Shown here: positions 40,929 to 51,882 of the stretch, one piece after another | How the letters are laid out: each line of letters begins with the position of its first letter | How positions within the stretch are numbered: the stretch's first letter is position 1 | Source of the DNA: Glycomyces luteolus | Lineage (GTDB): Bacteria; Actinomycetota; Actinomycetes; Mycobacteriales; Micromonosporaceae | Direction of reading: 5' to 3' | DNA: 64,000 bases | Assembly (NCBI RefSeq): GCF_027622875.1 | Contig: NZ_JAPZVP010000010.1 | Location: forward strand, 1 to 64,000 | Notes under the pieces: model-generated | The model's input: the letters and a program-made list of their open reading frames with translations, nothing else | Databases searched by the model: none | What the model was told of the DNA's origin: nothing | Position numbers and translations under genes: made by a program

Positions 40929-41399
40929 ATGCCGACCACCGCCACCTGGACCATTGAAGCCCGCGACTGGGAAGACCCGCAGGGCGTCGCCCTCCGCACG
41001 TGCCAGCGCGCCGAACTCGACGAGCGGTACGGCTGCGACGACCACGAGCCCGGCCCGCTGCCGTCCGCCGAGGACGTCTCGGTCTTCCTCATGGCATTCG
41101 GCCCCGGCGGCGAGGCGATCGGATGCGGCGCGCTCCGCGAACTCGACGCCGAGTCGTCCGAGATCAAGCGCATGTACGTCGTCCCCGGATCACGCGGCTC
41201 CGGTGTGGCCCCGGCGCTGCTCGCCGCGCTGGAGGACGCCGCCCGCGAACGGGGCTGGGGCACGGTGAAGCTCGAGACGGGCGTCGCCCAGCCCGACGCG
41301 ATCCGCTTCTACGAGCGCGAGGGCTACCACCGGATCCCCCGTTTCGGGCACTACGCCGACTGGGACATCTCGGTCTGCTACGCGAAATTCCTCGCGTAG
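40929..41399 (+). CDS. GNAT family N-acetyltransferase
   Basis: A 156-residue GNAT: central strand SEIKRMYVVPGSRGSGVAPA with the acetyl-CoA pyrophosphate loop RGSGVA, then LLAALEDAARERGWGTVKLE and AIRFYEREGYHRIPRFGHYA. Substrate unknown. ATG with strong RBS (GAGGAGG). The promoter overlaps the TetR operators, so this is the probable regulated target. Confidence 0.92.
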   Translation: MPTTATWTIEARDWEDPQGVALRTCQRAELDERYGCDDHEPGPLPSAEDVSVFLMAFGPGGEAIGCGALRELDAESSEIKRMYVVPGSRGSGVAPALLAALEDAARERGWGTVKLETGVAQPDAIRFYEREGYHRIPRFGHYADWDISVCYAKFLA

Positions 41400-43159
41400 C
41401 AGCCGGCGGGGCGCAGGTGTGCGAGATGACCGTCGCGTTCGCCGGCCGCGCCGACGAGGTCGGGTACCTGGTGGCGTTCAGTGCCGCGGCGGACGCGGAA
41501 GCGCTGGCGGCCTATGCGGTGATCGAGACCGACCTCCTCACCTACCAGGAGCGGCTCTCCGGCGCCTTGAAAACCGCGCAGGACCTCCTCGAAGCCTGAG
41601 TGCCCGCCCCGCCGAGCGCCTAGGCTCGGCGGTGGGCCGCTCGCGGGAGCGCCCACCGAGCAGACGGGAGGTCGACCATGGCACAGCGGGACAGGCCGCG
41701 ACCCGAGGACGCCGAGAACCGCCTCGACGACGAGGGCCGCAAGACCGGCCTGTGGGCCGAGGAGGACGCCCACGGCGGCTTCGTCGTCGGCGAGTACGTC
41801 GCGGACCAGCGCGAGGGCATCTGGCGGCACTACGCGGACGACGGCCGCCTCCGCTCCGAGGGCGGCTATGCCGACGGGCTCCTGCACGGCCAGTGGACCT
41901 GGTGGCGCGCCAACGGCCAGGTCCTCCAGCGCGGCGACTTCGACCACGAGAAGCGCGAAGGCCTCTGGGAACGCTGGACCGTCGACGGCGCCCTCATCGA
42001 CAGCGGCCGCTACGAGCAGGACAAGAAGGTCGGCGAGTGGCACTACTACAACACCGACGGCACCATCAAGAAGACCACCGTCCACAAGGCCCGAAAGTAA
42101 GGCGGGACCCCCGAAGGTCGCTTCGACCGCTTCGAGGTTCGCTGTCCACCAGGCGATGAGGCGGTGGTCCCGGAAGAAGAGGTCGTCGCAGCCGGGGTCG
42201 CCCCGGTCGTAGTGGAAGTCGAGTTGCCAGCAGTGGGCGAGGATCTTCCACCAGCGGAGGCGGGCGGCAGCGGCCAGGTCTCCCGGGTCCATCGGGCGGA
42301 TGGCGCCGTAGCCGGTGAGGAAGGCCGCGACCTTCGGGAGGTCGATGCGCGCGTCGGGCGTGCAGAACTGGTAGGCCGCGGCGCGGGCGAGTTCTTCGGC
42401 GTAAGAGCCGACGCGGATGCGGTCCCAGTCGATGACGGCCTTGACGTGGTCGCCGGACCAGATGAGGTTGAAGTTCTGGCAGTCGCCGTGGGTCCAGCCG
42501 CGGGGGCCGGTGGCGGTGTTCGGGCCCGGGCGACGGTGAGCGTGGGCGGCGATGAGGTCGAGTCGCTGCCGGAGGACCGGGGCGGCGGCGCGGTCGAACG
42601 AGTCCTGGGCGGGGTGCCCCGCGGCGAGTTCGAGGAACCGTCCGGTCTCGGCGAGGGCTGCAGCCGGATCGGGGATGCCCGTCGGGACCTGCTGCGGTGC
42701 AGGGAGACCCAAGGCGGGGTCGGCGAGCGCGTCATGGATGCGGGCGATCAGGGCGCCCATGTGCTCGGCCTGGGCGGGGGTCAGCTCCGCGCCGGGGTGG
42801 GTGCCGTCGATCCATTCGCACAGGTAGTAGGCGTTGCCATCGATGTCGGTGACGAGTTCACCGGAGCGGTCGGCGACGGGCGCGGCGACCGGGATCCCAA
42901 CGGCGGCAAGGCGGTCGAGGAAGCCGAGGTTGCGGCGGACCGCCTCCGGGTCGCGGTCGGTCAGGTGTTTGAGGGCGAAGCGGCCGCGATCGGTGTCCAA
43001 GTACCAGTTCCGGTTCATGCGCCCGTCGGGAAGGTGGCGGATCTCGTGGAAGCCGCCGAGCCCGTAGGCCGAGGCCAGGGCGTCGAGGTCGGCCGGGGCG
43101 GCGGCGTACGGGTCCTGGGGCACCAGGGAAGGGTAGACCTCGGATCGCAGCGCATGCAC
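41378..43159 (-). CDS. Aminoglycoside phosphotransferase-like kinase with abnormal 3' extension
   Basis: Residues 1-352 (43159 to about 42104) are a normal APH/HSK2-type kinase: FALKHLTDRD (nucleotide Lys), YYLCEWIDG hinge, GWTHGDCQNFNLIW (catalytic HGDxxxxN) and VKAVIDWDRIRVGSYAEELA (metal-binding IDWD). The expected length is about 340-350. After EATFGG no stop appears, and the frame continues 240 more codons antisense through the MORN gene and the small ORF before it, ending at 41378. The extension is Val/Leu/Gly-rich shadow sequence. The stop is probably lost by mutation or a frameshift near 42100. Confidence 0.75.
   Translation of the reverse strand: MHALRSEVYPSLVPQDPYAAAPADLDALASAYGLGGFHEIRHLPDGRMNRNWYLDTDRGRFALKHLTDRDPEAVRRNLGFLDRLAAVGIPVAAPVADRSGELVTDIDGNAYYLCEWIDGTHPGAELTPAQAEHMGALIARIHDALADPALGLPAPQQVPTGIPDPAAALAETGRFLELAAGHPAQDSFDRAAAPVLRQRLDLIAAHAHRRPGPNTATGPRGWTHGDCQNFNLIWSGDHVKAVIDWDRIRVGSYAEELARAAAYQFCTPDARIDLPKVAAFLTGYGAIRPMDPGDLAAAARLRWWKILAHCWQLDFHYDRGDPGCDDLFFRDHRLIAWWTANLEAVEATFGGPALLSGLVDGGLLDGAVGVVVVPLADLLVLLVAAAVDEGAVDGPAFPEAFALLVVEVAALEDLAVGAPPGPLAVQEPVGIAALGAEAAVVRVVPPDALALVRDVLADDEAAVGVLLGPQAGLAALVVEAVLGVLGSRPVPLCHGRPPVCSVGAPASGPPPSLGARRGGHSGFEEVLRGFQGAGEPLLVGEEVGLDHRIGRQRFRVRRGTERHQVPDLVGAAGERDGHLAHLRPAGCYARNFA
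41426..41599 (+). CDS. Small hypothetical protein
   Basis: A 57-residue frame (60 from the GTG at 41417) with strong actinomycete codon bias: MTVAFAGRADEVGYLVAFSA and AAYAVIETDLLTYQERLSGA, then LKTAQDLLEA. No family recognised. It follows the GNAT gene by 26 bases. On the opposite strand lies the abnormal 3' extension of the phosphotransferase gene, so only one of the two can be real here. Confidence 0.4.
   Translation: MTVAFAGRADEVGYLVAFSAAADAEALAAYAVIETDLLTYQERLSGALKTAQDLLEA
41678..42100 (+). CDS. MORN-repeat (YwqK-like) protein
   Basis: A 140-residue protein of MORN-like repeats: EGIWRHYADDGRLRSEGGYA, GQWTWWRANGQVLQRGDFDH, GLWERWTVDGALIDSGRYEQ and GEWHYYNTDGTIKK. YwqK-type proteins with such beta-hairpin repeats occur as antitoxin-like partners or in scaffolding roles. 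Here no toxin neighbour is seen. ATG with RBS GGGAGG. The opposite strand is an open extension of the phosphotransferase frame, but codon use and repeat structure favour this gene. Confidence 0.82.
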   Translation: MAQRDRPRPEDAENRLDDEGRKTGLWAEEDAHGGFVVGEYVADQREGIWRHYADDGRLRSEGGYADGLLHGQWTWWRANGQVLQRGDFDHEKREGLWERWTVDGALIDSGRYEQDKKVGEWHYYNTDGTIKKTTVHKARK

Positions 43160-43252
43160 CTACATGGGCGGCTGCGCGACCCGCAGGAGGTTACCGCCGA
43201 CTTCGAGGTCGCGGTCGCCGGAGGCGTGCCTCCGGCGACCGCGGGGATAGGG

Positions 43253-45320
<2,068 letters not shown>

Positions 45321-45327
45321 TGCTCGC

Positions 45328-46248
45328 TCACCTCAGTTTCGGGTCGAGGGCGTCGCGCAGGGCGTCGCCGAAGGTCGCGAACGCGAACACGGTCAGGATG
45401 AGCATGACCAGCGGCCAGGCGAAGAGGTAGACGTAGCCGCCTCCGGCCCATTCGGTGCCCTTGGAGAGGAGCACGCCCCAACTGGTGGCCGGCGGCTGGA
45501 CGCCGATGCCGAGGACGGCGAGGGCGGCCTCGGTGACGATGATGCCGCCGATGGTGGTCGGGACGACGGCCGTGACCGGGACGATGGCGTTCGGGAGGAT
45601 GTGCCGGAACATGATGCGGCGGTCGCTCGCGCCGAGGCACTTGGCGGCGACCACGTAATCCAGGTGCTTCGTCTCCAATGTGGCCGCCCTGGTATACCGG
45701 CAGAACTCCATCCAGCCGAACAGCGCGAGCGCGATCGCCGGGGCGGCGATCGTCCCGACGAGGGTGTCGGCGGAGACGCGCCCGCGGAACAGGCTCAGGA
45801 TCAGGATGGCGCCCATGAGCATCGGGATGACGATGAAGACGTCGAGCGACCGCGAGATGAGGCTGTCGATCCAGCCGCCGTAGTAGCCGGCGAGCAGTCC
45901 GAGCACCAGTCCGACCAGGACCGACACGATGATGACGCTGAGCGCCAGTGCGATCGTGGGCCTCGTGCCGTGGACGAGCGTGGAGGCGAAGTCGCAGCCG
46001 AACGCGTCGGTGCCCATCGGGTGGTCGCCGGTGAACCAGGTGTCGGGCCGCAGTTTCGCCTCGCGTCCCAGGCACACGGTCGGGTCCTTGTCGGTGAACA
46101 GGCCCGGGAACGCCGCCATCGCGAACACGAGCAGGAGCACCGCGGTGGCGATGATGACATCGGGGCGTTTGCGCATGGTGCGGAAGGCGTCCGACCATAG
46201 GGAGGCCTGGCGTTCCTCGGCGGCGACGGGCGCGGTCAGCTCACTCAT
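45328..46248 (-). CDS. Peptide ABC transporter permease (DppC type)
   Basis: A 306-residue permease with six membrane helices and the EAA loop VAAKCLGASDRRIMFRHILP. The N-terminal OppC_N region (DAFRTMRKRPDVIIATAVLL) is followed by the periplasmic loop with HPMGTDAFGCDFASTLVHG, typical of DppC. It overlaps the DppB-type gene by 8 bases. Confidence 0.95.
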   Translation of the reverse strand: MSELTAPVAAEERQASLWSDAFRTMRKRPDVIIATAVLLLVFAMAAFPGLFTDKDPTVCLGREAKLRPDTWFTGDHPMGTDAFGCDFASTLVHGTRPTIALALSVIIVSVLVGLVLGLLAGYYGGWIDSLISRSLDVFIVIPMLMGAILILSLFRGRVSADTLVGTIAAPAIALALFGWMEFCRYTRAATLETKHLDYVVAAKCLGASDRRIMFRHILPNAIVPVTAVVPTTIGGIIVTEAALAVLGIGVQPPATSWGVLLSKGTEWAGGGYVYLFAWPLVMLILTVFAFATFGDALRDALDPKLR

Positions 46249-47251
46249 AGCGGATCCTCGGGTCGAGTGCGGCGTAGAGGAGGTCGACGATGAGGCTCAC
46301 GAAGACCACGACGAATGCCGAGACGGTGAGTCCCACGATGACGAGGTTGCCTTCTTGGCGCTGCACCGCCTGGAAGATCATTCGGCCCATGCCCGGGATG
46401 CCCATGACGCCCTCGGTGAGCACGGCCCCGGAGAGCATGAACGCGAACAGGAAGCCGATGCCGGTGACGATCGGGATCATCGAGTTGCGGATGACGTGCA
46501 CGATCGTGATGCGCATCGGCTTGAGGCCCTTGGCCTTCGCGGTGCGCACGAAGTCCGAGCCGAGGTTCTCCAGCTGGGCGGCGCGGATGAGGCGGGTCAT
46601 GGTCGCGAGGCCGACGGTCCCGACGATGATGCCCGGGATGATGATCGTCGTCCACGGGTAGTCGGCGTTGTAGTTCGGTCTGAACACCTGGCCCATGAAG
46701 GACTCGGTGCCCCAGATGCCCCTGGCCCAGCGGGTGAGCGGGACCGCCACGATGTACACGTAGGACAGCAGGATGAGGAACACCGGCACCGAGTCGGCCA
46801 GGATGGTCGTGCCGCGCACGGTGTGGTCGATGAACCTGCCGCGGTGGCGGGCGGCCCAGGTGCCGAGCACCATCGAGACGACGACGAGCGTGATCGTCGC
46901 GAACACGAACAGCCGCAAGGTGTTCGGAATGTAGATCCCGAGGAGCTGGCCGACGTCGCGGTTGCCGTTGAGGGTGGTGCCGAAGTCGCCTCGAACGAAG
47001 TTCTGGAGACGGTCGACGAATGGCGACAGGCACGGGTCGCCCACGCGCTCATAGCATTTGTTGTCGAGCCCGTAGAGCCGTTCGACCTGGGCGAGCATCC
47101 CCGGGTCGGGCGTGCGGTCCCCGCCGAAGAACAGCAGGGCGGGGTTGCCCCTGACCTGAACGGACAGCGCCGTCAGGTAGTGCAGCAGGAAGAGCACGAT
47201 CCCGAGGGTGAGAAGGGATTGGAGGAGGCGTCGGATGATGTAGCGTCCCAT
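46241..47251 (-). CDS. Peptide ABC transporter permease (DppB type)
   Basis: A 336-residue permease: start MGRYIIRRLLQSLLTLGIVL, a large periplasmic insert with PFVDRLQNFVRGDFGTTLNG, and the EAA loop RTAKAKGLKPMRITIVHVIR. I start it at the ATG at 47251; a TTG four codons earlier is less likely. The insert between helix 1 and helix 2 contains two cysteines (NKCYERVGDPCLS) that may form a disulfide. Confidence 0.95.
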   Translation of the reverse strand: MGRYIIRRLLQSLLTLGIVLFLLHYLTALSVQVRGNPALLFFGGDRTPDPGMLAQVERLYGLDNKCYERVGDPCLSPFVDRLQNFVRGDFGTTLNGNRDVGQLLGIYIPNTLRLFVFATITLVVVSMVLGTWAARHRGRFIDHTVRGTTILADSVPVFLILLSYVYIVAVPLTRWARGIWGTESFMGQVFRPNYNADYPWTTIIIPGIIVGTVGLATMTRLIRAAQLENLGSDFVRTAKAKGLKPMRITIVHVIRNSMIPIVTGIGFLFAFMLSGAVLTEGVMGIPGMGRMIFQAVQRQEGNLVIVGLTVSAFVVVFVSLIVDLLYAALDPRIRYE

Positions 47252-47347
47252 GGTTCTTTCCAAATCCAGAGCCCCCGAGGGGCCCCGCCGCGGGTCTGCT
47301 CGCGCAGCCGCGGCGGGTGCCGCCCGGGCGGTCTTCAGTTGTAGGCG

Positions 47348-49021
47348 CTACTCGACGACGGTGACTTCTCGGAGCTCGCAGTCGCCGCCCGGCCCGCTGT
47401 AGATCGGGTGGACGTACACGTTCTCGAGCCGGTCGGTGTAGAAGTAGTTGAAGCGCTCGCCGAAGATCGGGACGCTCGGCATGTCCTCGGCGAGGATGGC
47501 CTCGGCCTCGGCGTAGAGGGCCACGGCTTCGTCAAGGGTCGCCGCGGAGCCCGCTTCGGCGATCTTGGCGTCGTACTCGGCGTTCTCCCAGCCCTGGTCG
47601 TTGACCGAGGCGCCGCCGCCGTAGATCGGCTCCAGGTAGTTCTCGTTCAGGTTGTAGTCCGGGCCCCAGCCGGAGCGGAACGGTCCGTCGAGGTTGTGCT
47701 CCTCGCGGGTGGCGAGGAACTCGGGGAAGTCCATGGTGACGAGCTCGTACTCGATGCCGAGGCTGTCCTTGATGGAGTCGCCGATGGCGCGGAAGATGTC
47801 GACGTTGTCGCTGGCGTCGTTCACCCAGATCTTCAGCTTCTCGCCCTCGGGCCAGCCGCCGGCCTGTTCGAGCAGGTCAGCGGCAGCGGCAGCGTCGTAG
47901 ACGCAGTACTCACCGCAGGAGTGCGTGCCACCGCCGAGGATGGACTCGGGGACCCACTGGTCGAGCGGGTAGAAGCGCTCGGGGCCGACCACGTTCGCGA
48001 CGCCCTCGCGGTCGATCGCCATCGAGATGGCGCGGCGCAGGTTGACGTCCTGGAACTTCGGGTCGTAGAGCGGGAATCCGAGCATCAGGATGCTCGGGTC
48101 GTCCTGCTGGATGTGCCGCTCGCTCAGGTCGGGGTCGTTCATGGCGTTCTCGTAGTCGGCCGCGGTCGGGCGGCAGACGTCGATGTCACCGGTCAGGAAG
48201 TCCGCCCAGCAGTCGTCGCCTTCGAGGTAGACCTTCCAGTTGACCTCGTCGATCTGAGCCGGCATGTCGCCCTTGTAGTCCTCCCAGCGGACCGCCGTGC
48301 CGCCGTTCTCGATGTCGTACGGCTCTTCGAACATGAAGGGGCCGTTACCGATCGGCTTGGCTTCGCAGGCTTCGAGGTCAGCCAGGCATTCCTCGGCCAC
48401 CGGATAGAACGCCTCGTAGCCGAGCATCGTGGGGAAGCCGATGAACGGCGCGGTCAGCTTGACCTCGATGGTGAGGTCGTCGACCGCGGTCACACCCGAG
48501 AGGTGGGTGGTCTCGATCGGCGCCCACTCGGGGACCTCGGGGTCGGCCCACTGGTCTTCGGGCAGCGGGTCGGGGTTCATCTCCTCCCAGCCCTCGAAGG
48601 TCCCGAAGAAGTAGTTCAGCGGGAGCGAATTGGACGCGTAGGCGGTGCGGTCCCAGGAGCGGATGAACGCGTCGGCGTTGACCGGCTCCCCGTTGTGGAA
48701 GGTCAGTCCGTCCTTGATCTTGATGGTCCAGGTCTGGTTGTCGGGAGAGGAGATCTCTTCGGCCACCAGGTTTTTCGGCTCGCCGGTTTCGCGGTCGTAG
48801 TAGACCAGGCCGTCGTAGACGTTCTTGATGATCCGGTAGCCCTCGGACTCGCCGGAGCCTCCGGGGACGAGGCTGCGGATCTCGCCGATCTGCATGTTGA
48901 CGGTGCCGCCGCTGCCGCCGCCTTCACCACCGACGTCGCCTTCGTCTCCGGCGCAGGCGGCGGTCGCCGCCGTCATTCCGGCGGCGGCGATTGCGGCCAC
49001 CGTCATTCGCATTCGTTTCAC
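47348..49021 (-). CDS. Peptide ABC transporter substrate-binding lipoprotein
   Basis: A 557-residue family-5 extracellular solute-binding protein. It has a signal peptide with lipobox (ATAAC at about residue 23), then a Gly-rich linker and the SBP_bac_5 fold (GLVYYDRETGEPKNLVAEEI, WTIKIKDGLTFHNGEPVNAD, RRAISMAIDREGVANVVGPE). It captures peptides or other solutes at the membrane surface for the downstream permeases. The GTG start has RBS GGAGAC. First gene of the five-gene operon. Confidence 0.95.
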   Translation of the reverse strand: MKRMRMTVAAIAAAGMTAATAACAGDEGDVGGEGGGSGGTVNMQIGEIRSLVPGGSGESEGYRIIKNVYDGLVYYDRETGEPKNLVAEEISSPDNQTWTIKIKDGLTFHNGEPVNADAFIRSWDRTAYASNSLPLNYFFGTFEGWEEMNPDPLPEDQWADPEVPEWAPIETTHLSGVTAVDDLTIEVKLTAPFIGFPTMLGYEAFYPVAEECLADLEACEAKPIGNGPFMFEEPYDIENGGTAVRWEDYKGDMPAQIDEVNWKVYLEGDDCWADFLTGDIDVCRPTAADYENAMNDPDLSERHIQQDDPSILMLGFPLYDPKFQDVNLRRAISMAIDREGVANVVGPERFYPLDQWVPESILGGGTHSCGEYCVYDAAAAADLLEQAGGWPEGEKLKIWVNDASDNVDIFRAIGDSIKDSLGIEYELVTMDFPEFLATREEHNLDGPFRSGWGPDYNLNENYLEPIYGGGASVNDQGWENAEYDAKIAEAGSAATLDEAVALYAEAEAILAEDMPSVPIFGERFNYFYTDRLENVYVHPIYSGPGGDCELREVTVVE

Positions 49022-49205
49022 GAGGGTCTCCAGAGCGTGAGTGGGTCGTGGGATAACTCACACCATGGCGCACAACACCCTCAAAAGATAGAGTGCGTTG
49101 TGAAATCGTTACCGTGCAGACGGTTGGCAGAGACCTTGGGCTGCAATTATTTCGTCCGTATTGCCGTTGTAATCCCAATTAATGAGATGCAAGTTTCTCG
49201 TGATG

Positions 49206-49224
49206 TCCCAAGGGGCACTTGGGA
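49206..49224. terminator. 7-bp hairpin directly after the PfkB-like gene
   Basis: TCCCAAG and CTTGGGA pair around a 5-nt loop immediately downstream of the stop codon on the minus strand. No T-tract follows. Confidence 0.6.
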
Positions 49225-49929
49225 TCACTCCGGCAGCAGGTACGCGGAGGCCTCGGCCGCGGCGGCCGGGCCGTACGACTGCTCCAGCCGGTGCACGAAC
49301 TCCACGGGGTTCACCGCATAGCCCTGCGGCCCAATGGATTCAAGAGCCAGCGCGGTCATCTGCGAACCGACCTCGGCCGCGCGGCGCAGGCCCATCCCCC
49401 AGCCCAGACCGGCCAGGAGGCCGGCCGTGAAGGCATCCCCCGCACCGGCGGGGTCGATGATCTCGCGGGCGCGCGGAAAGGGCACGCGGACGCGTTCGAT
49501 GTCGTGGCCGGCGATCTCGACGCCGTCCTGGTCGAGAGTGGTCACCCGGACGCGCACCCGCTCCAGGATCTCGTCGTCGCTCAGGCCCGTGGTGGCCTGG
49601 AGCAGCTGGTAGCGGTCCTGGCTCGTGACGAGGAACTTGGCGCCGGTCAGGAAGTCAACGGCCTCTTCGCCTTCGAGGTCGCCGGGGTCGGCGCTGAACT
49701 CGAGGCCGAGGTCGCGGCACTGGTCGGCGTAGGCGTGCATGGCCTTGGCCTCGCCAGGCCCGATGTGGACGAGGCGGAGGGTACCGTCGCGCTCCATGAC
49801 CTCGATGAGGTCGAGTTCTTCGCCGTCGATCACGACCGGCGCTTGGCCGAGTCGGTTCATGCCGTGGCCGACCGTTTCAGCGGTCGCTCCGGTGACGGCG
49901 GTCTTCATGCCTTGCACGACAAGTGGCAC
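49225..49929 (-). CDS. Short PfkB-family carbohydrate kinase-like protein
   Basis: A 234-residue protein whose C-terminal half is PfkB: anion-hole motif DPAGAGDAFTAGLLAGLGWG (catalytic Asp) and MGLRRAAEVGSQMTALALES. The N-terminal part keeps GMNRLGQAPVVIDGEELDLI and VHIGPGEAKAMHAYADQCRD but is about 90 residues shorter than family members (about 320). The Gly-Gly substrate motif and lid strands are missing. I think an internal deletion removed the sugar-binding lid, so activity is doubtful. Homologues normally lie between the hesB/erpA and cta genes in actinomycetes. Confidence 0.75.
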   Translation of the reverse strand: MPLVVQGMKTAVTGATAETVGHGMNRLGQAPVVIDGEELDLIEVMERDGTLRLVHIGPGEAKAMHAYADQCRDLGLEFSADPGDLEGEEAVDFLTGAKFLVTSQDRYQLLQATTGLSDDEILERVRVRVTTLDQDGVEIAGHDIERVRVPFPRAREIIDPAGAGDAFTAGLLAGLGWGMGLRRAAEVGSQMTALALESIGPQGYAVNPVEFVHRLEQSYGPAAAAEASAYLLPE

Positions 49930-50120
49930 TGGGATTGTCCTCGTTCAGTCGGGGACGCGGAGAATGGTGGTCTTGCGAAACGCAAGCGCGCAAGGCGCAT
50001 CGGCTGCGCGCGGTACAGAAACGGGCGGTAGGCCCGTGGTGGGAGCAGCCAGCCTAGCGCATGGCTCAGCCCGGCCGATCCGGAGATCGACCGGGCTGGA
50101 GCGCTACCGATTCGATCCCT

Positions 50121-50492
50121 CTAGTGGAAGGAGTCGCCGCAGGCACAGGAGCCCTGGGCGTTCGGGTTGTCGATGGTGAAGCCCTGGGCGTCGATGCGGT
50201 CGGCGAAGTCGATGCTGGCACCGATGAGGTAGGGGATGCTCATCTTGTCGACCACGACGCCGAAGCCCTCGTAGTCCTGGACGGTGTCGCCCTCGCGCAC
50301 GTCGGTGTCGAAGTACAGGCCGTAGCGCAGGCCGGAGCAGCCGCCGGGGCTGACCTCCACGCGCAGGCGCAGGCCTTCCTCGCCTTCCTGCTCGATCAGG
50401 GCCTTGACCTTGGTGGCGGCCGCTTCCGTGAGCACGACGCCGACCTTGGTGGCGTTGTCCTTGACGTCGTCGGCCTGCTGGGTGGCGCTCAC
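50121..50492 (-). CDS. erpA: Iron-sulfur cluster carrier/insertion protein (HesB/ErpA type)
   Basis: A 123-residue A-type carrier: VVLTEAAATKVKALIEQEGE, the Cys in VSPGGCSGLRYGLYFD and the C-terminal pair NAQGSCACGDSFH, giving the three ligand cysteines. It delivers Fe-S clusters to target enzymes. I chose the GTG at 50492 (RBS GGGAG); the longer frame upstream is unlike the family. Located next to the PfkB-like gene, a common actinobacterial pairing. Confidence 0.93.
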   Translation of the reverse strand: MSATQQADDVKDNATKVGVVLTEAAATKVKALIEQEGEEGLRLRVEVSPGGCSGLRYGLYFDTDVREGDTVQDYEGFGVVVDKMSIPYLIGASIDFADRIDAQGFTIDNPNAQGSCACGDSFH

Positions 50493-50640
50493 TGGCAACT
50501 CCCTCGTGTGTGTGCGAGATCCAAGTCGATCGGGTCTCTTCGACAGGTCAACAGTACCCAACGGCGTCGCGTGTGTCGTTATTCCGGAGGTCACATACCC
50601 GTAGGTGTGACGTGCGCTGTCGACCAGTCCTCGACCGTAC

Positions 50641-51744
50641 CTACTCCTGCCATCCCTTCGCCACCTTCTCGGCGAGTGAGGTGAGTCCTTGCACGGGTTC
50701 GCGCATCGCGGCCTCGGGGCTGCCGAGGAGGTCGGTGACCGAGTGGACGCCCGCGAGGTCGGGGTGGGCGTCGACGTCGGAGCGGCCGGCCATGACGAGG
50801 CAGGGCTTCCCGTGGGCGCTCGCGCCCGAGGCGACCTCGGCGGCGAGCTTGCCGCGCAGACTCTGGGCGTCGAAGGAGCCCTCGCCGGTGATGACGAGGT
50901 CGGCTTCGGCGATCTGCGCGTCGAGTCCGACTGCGTCGCAGGTGAGGCGGGCGCCGGATTCGCGGTGCCCGCCGAGGAGGAAGAACGCGAAGCCGAGGCC
51001 CCCGGCGGCGCCGGCGCCGGGCAGCTCGGAGGCGCCGACCGGGCCGAGGCGGCGTTCGGCGAGTTCGGCGAAGGAAGAGAGGGACATCTCGAGGAACGGC
51101 AGCGCGTTGCCGCTGGCGCCCTTCTGCGGGCCGAACATGTAGGTCGCGCCGTGCGGGCCGAGGAGCGGCGAGTCGACGTCGGTGGCCGCGATGAACTCGA
51201 CGCCGCGGGTGCGGGCGTGGCCCTCGATCTCGGTGCAGGCGGAGAGGACGCCGCCGCCGTAGGGCAGTGCGGCGCCGGTCGAGTCGAGGAGGGTGAGGCC
51301 GAGGGCGGTGAGCATTCCCGCGCCGGCGTCGTTGGTGGCGGAGCCGCCGAGGCCGACGACGATGCGGCGGGCGCCGGTCTCGACGGCGTCGGCGACGATG
51401 AGGCCGAGGCCGTAGGTGGTGGTGCGGCGCGGGTCGCGTTCAGTGGCTTCGAGGAGGTGGAGGCCGCAGGCGGCGGCGGACTCGATGTAGGCGGTCTCGC
51501 CGTCGCGCAGGTAGTCGGCTTTGACGGGGCGGCCGAGGGGGTCGCAGGTCTCGACCGTGCGGCGGACCGCGGAGGGGAGGGCGTGGGCGAGGACGTCGAC
51601 GAAGCCGGGGCCGCCGTCGGCGAGCGGCAGCGTGACCGCGGTGTCCTCGGGTCGGCCGCGGAGCCAGCCCGCGGCTACGGCGTCGGCGGCTTCGGCGGCG
51701 CTCATGGTGCCGGCGAACTTGTCGGGAGCTATGAGGATGCGCAC
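50641..51744 (-). CDS. Glycerate kinase (type I, GK family)
   Basis: A 367-residue glycerate kinase of the GarK/GlxK fold: start MRILIAPDKFAGTMSAAEAA, VTLPLADGGPGFVDVLAHAL, and IVVGLGGSATNDAGAGMLTA, with the C-terminal ADLVITGEGSFDAQSL. It phosphorylates D-glycerate to 2-phosphoglycerate in glycerate or serine metabolism. Length is normal. Divergent from nadA. Confidence 0.93.
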   Translation of the reverse strand: MRILIAPDKFAGTMSAAEAADAVAAGWLRGRPEDTAVTLPLADGGPGFVDVLAHALPSAVRRTVETCDPLGRPVKADYLRDGETAYIESAAACGLHLLEATERDPRRTTTYGLGLIVADAVETGARRIVVGLGGSATNDAGAGMLTALGLTLLDSTGAALPYGGGVLSACTEIEGHARTRGVEFIAATDVDSPLLGPHGATYMFGPQKGASGNALPFLEMSLSSFAELAERRLGPVGASELPGAGAAGGLGFAFFLLGGHRESGARLTCDAVGLDAQIAEADLVITGEGSFDAQSLRGKLAAEVASGASAHGKPCLVMAGRSDVDAHPDLAGVHSVTDLLGSPEAAMREPVQGLTSLAEKVAKGWQE

Positions 51745-51882
51745 ACCGTGAGCCTAGTGGATGCCCGGAAGCTGGGTGTAACCGCTTTCCGATGGATCGG
51801 AGGGCCCAGCCTGTGGACGGCTTGTCCGCATGGCGGATTCAGGGAGTCCGAGGCGGGCTCGAAAAGGTCTAACATTGCCGCC

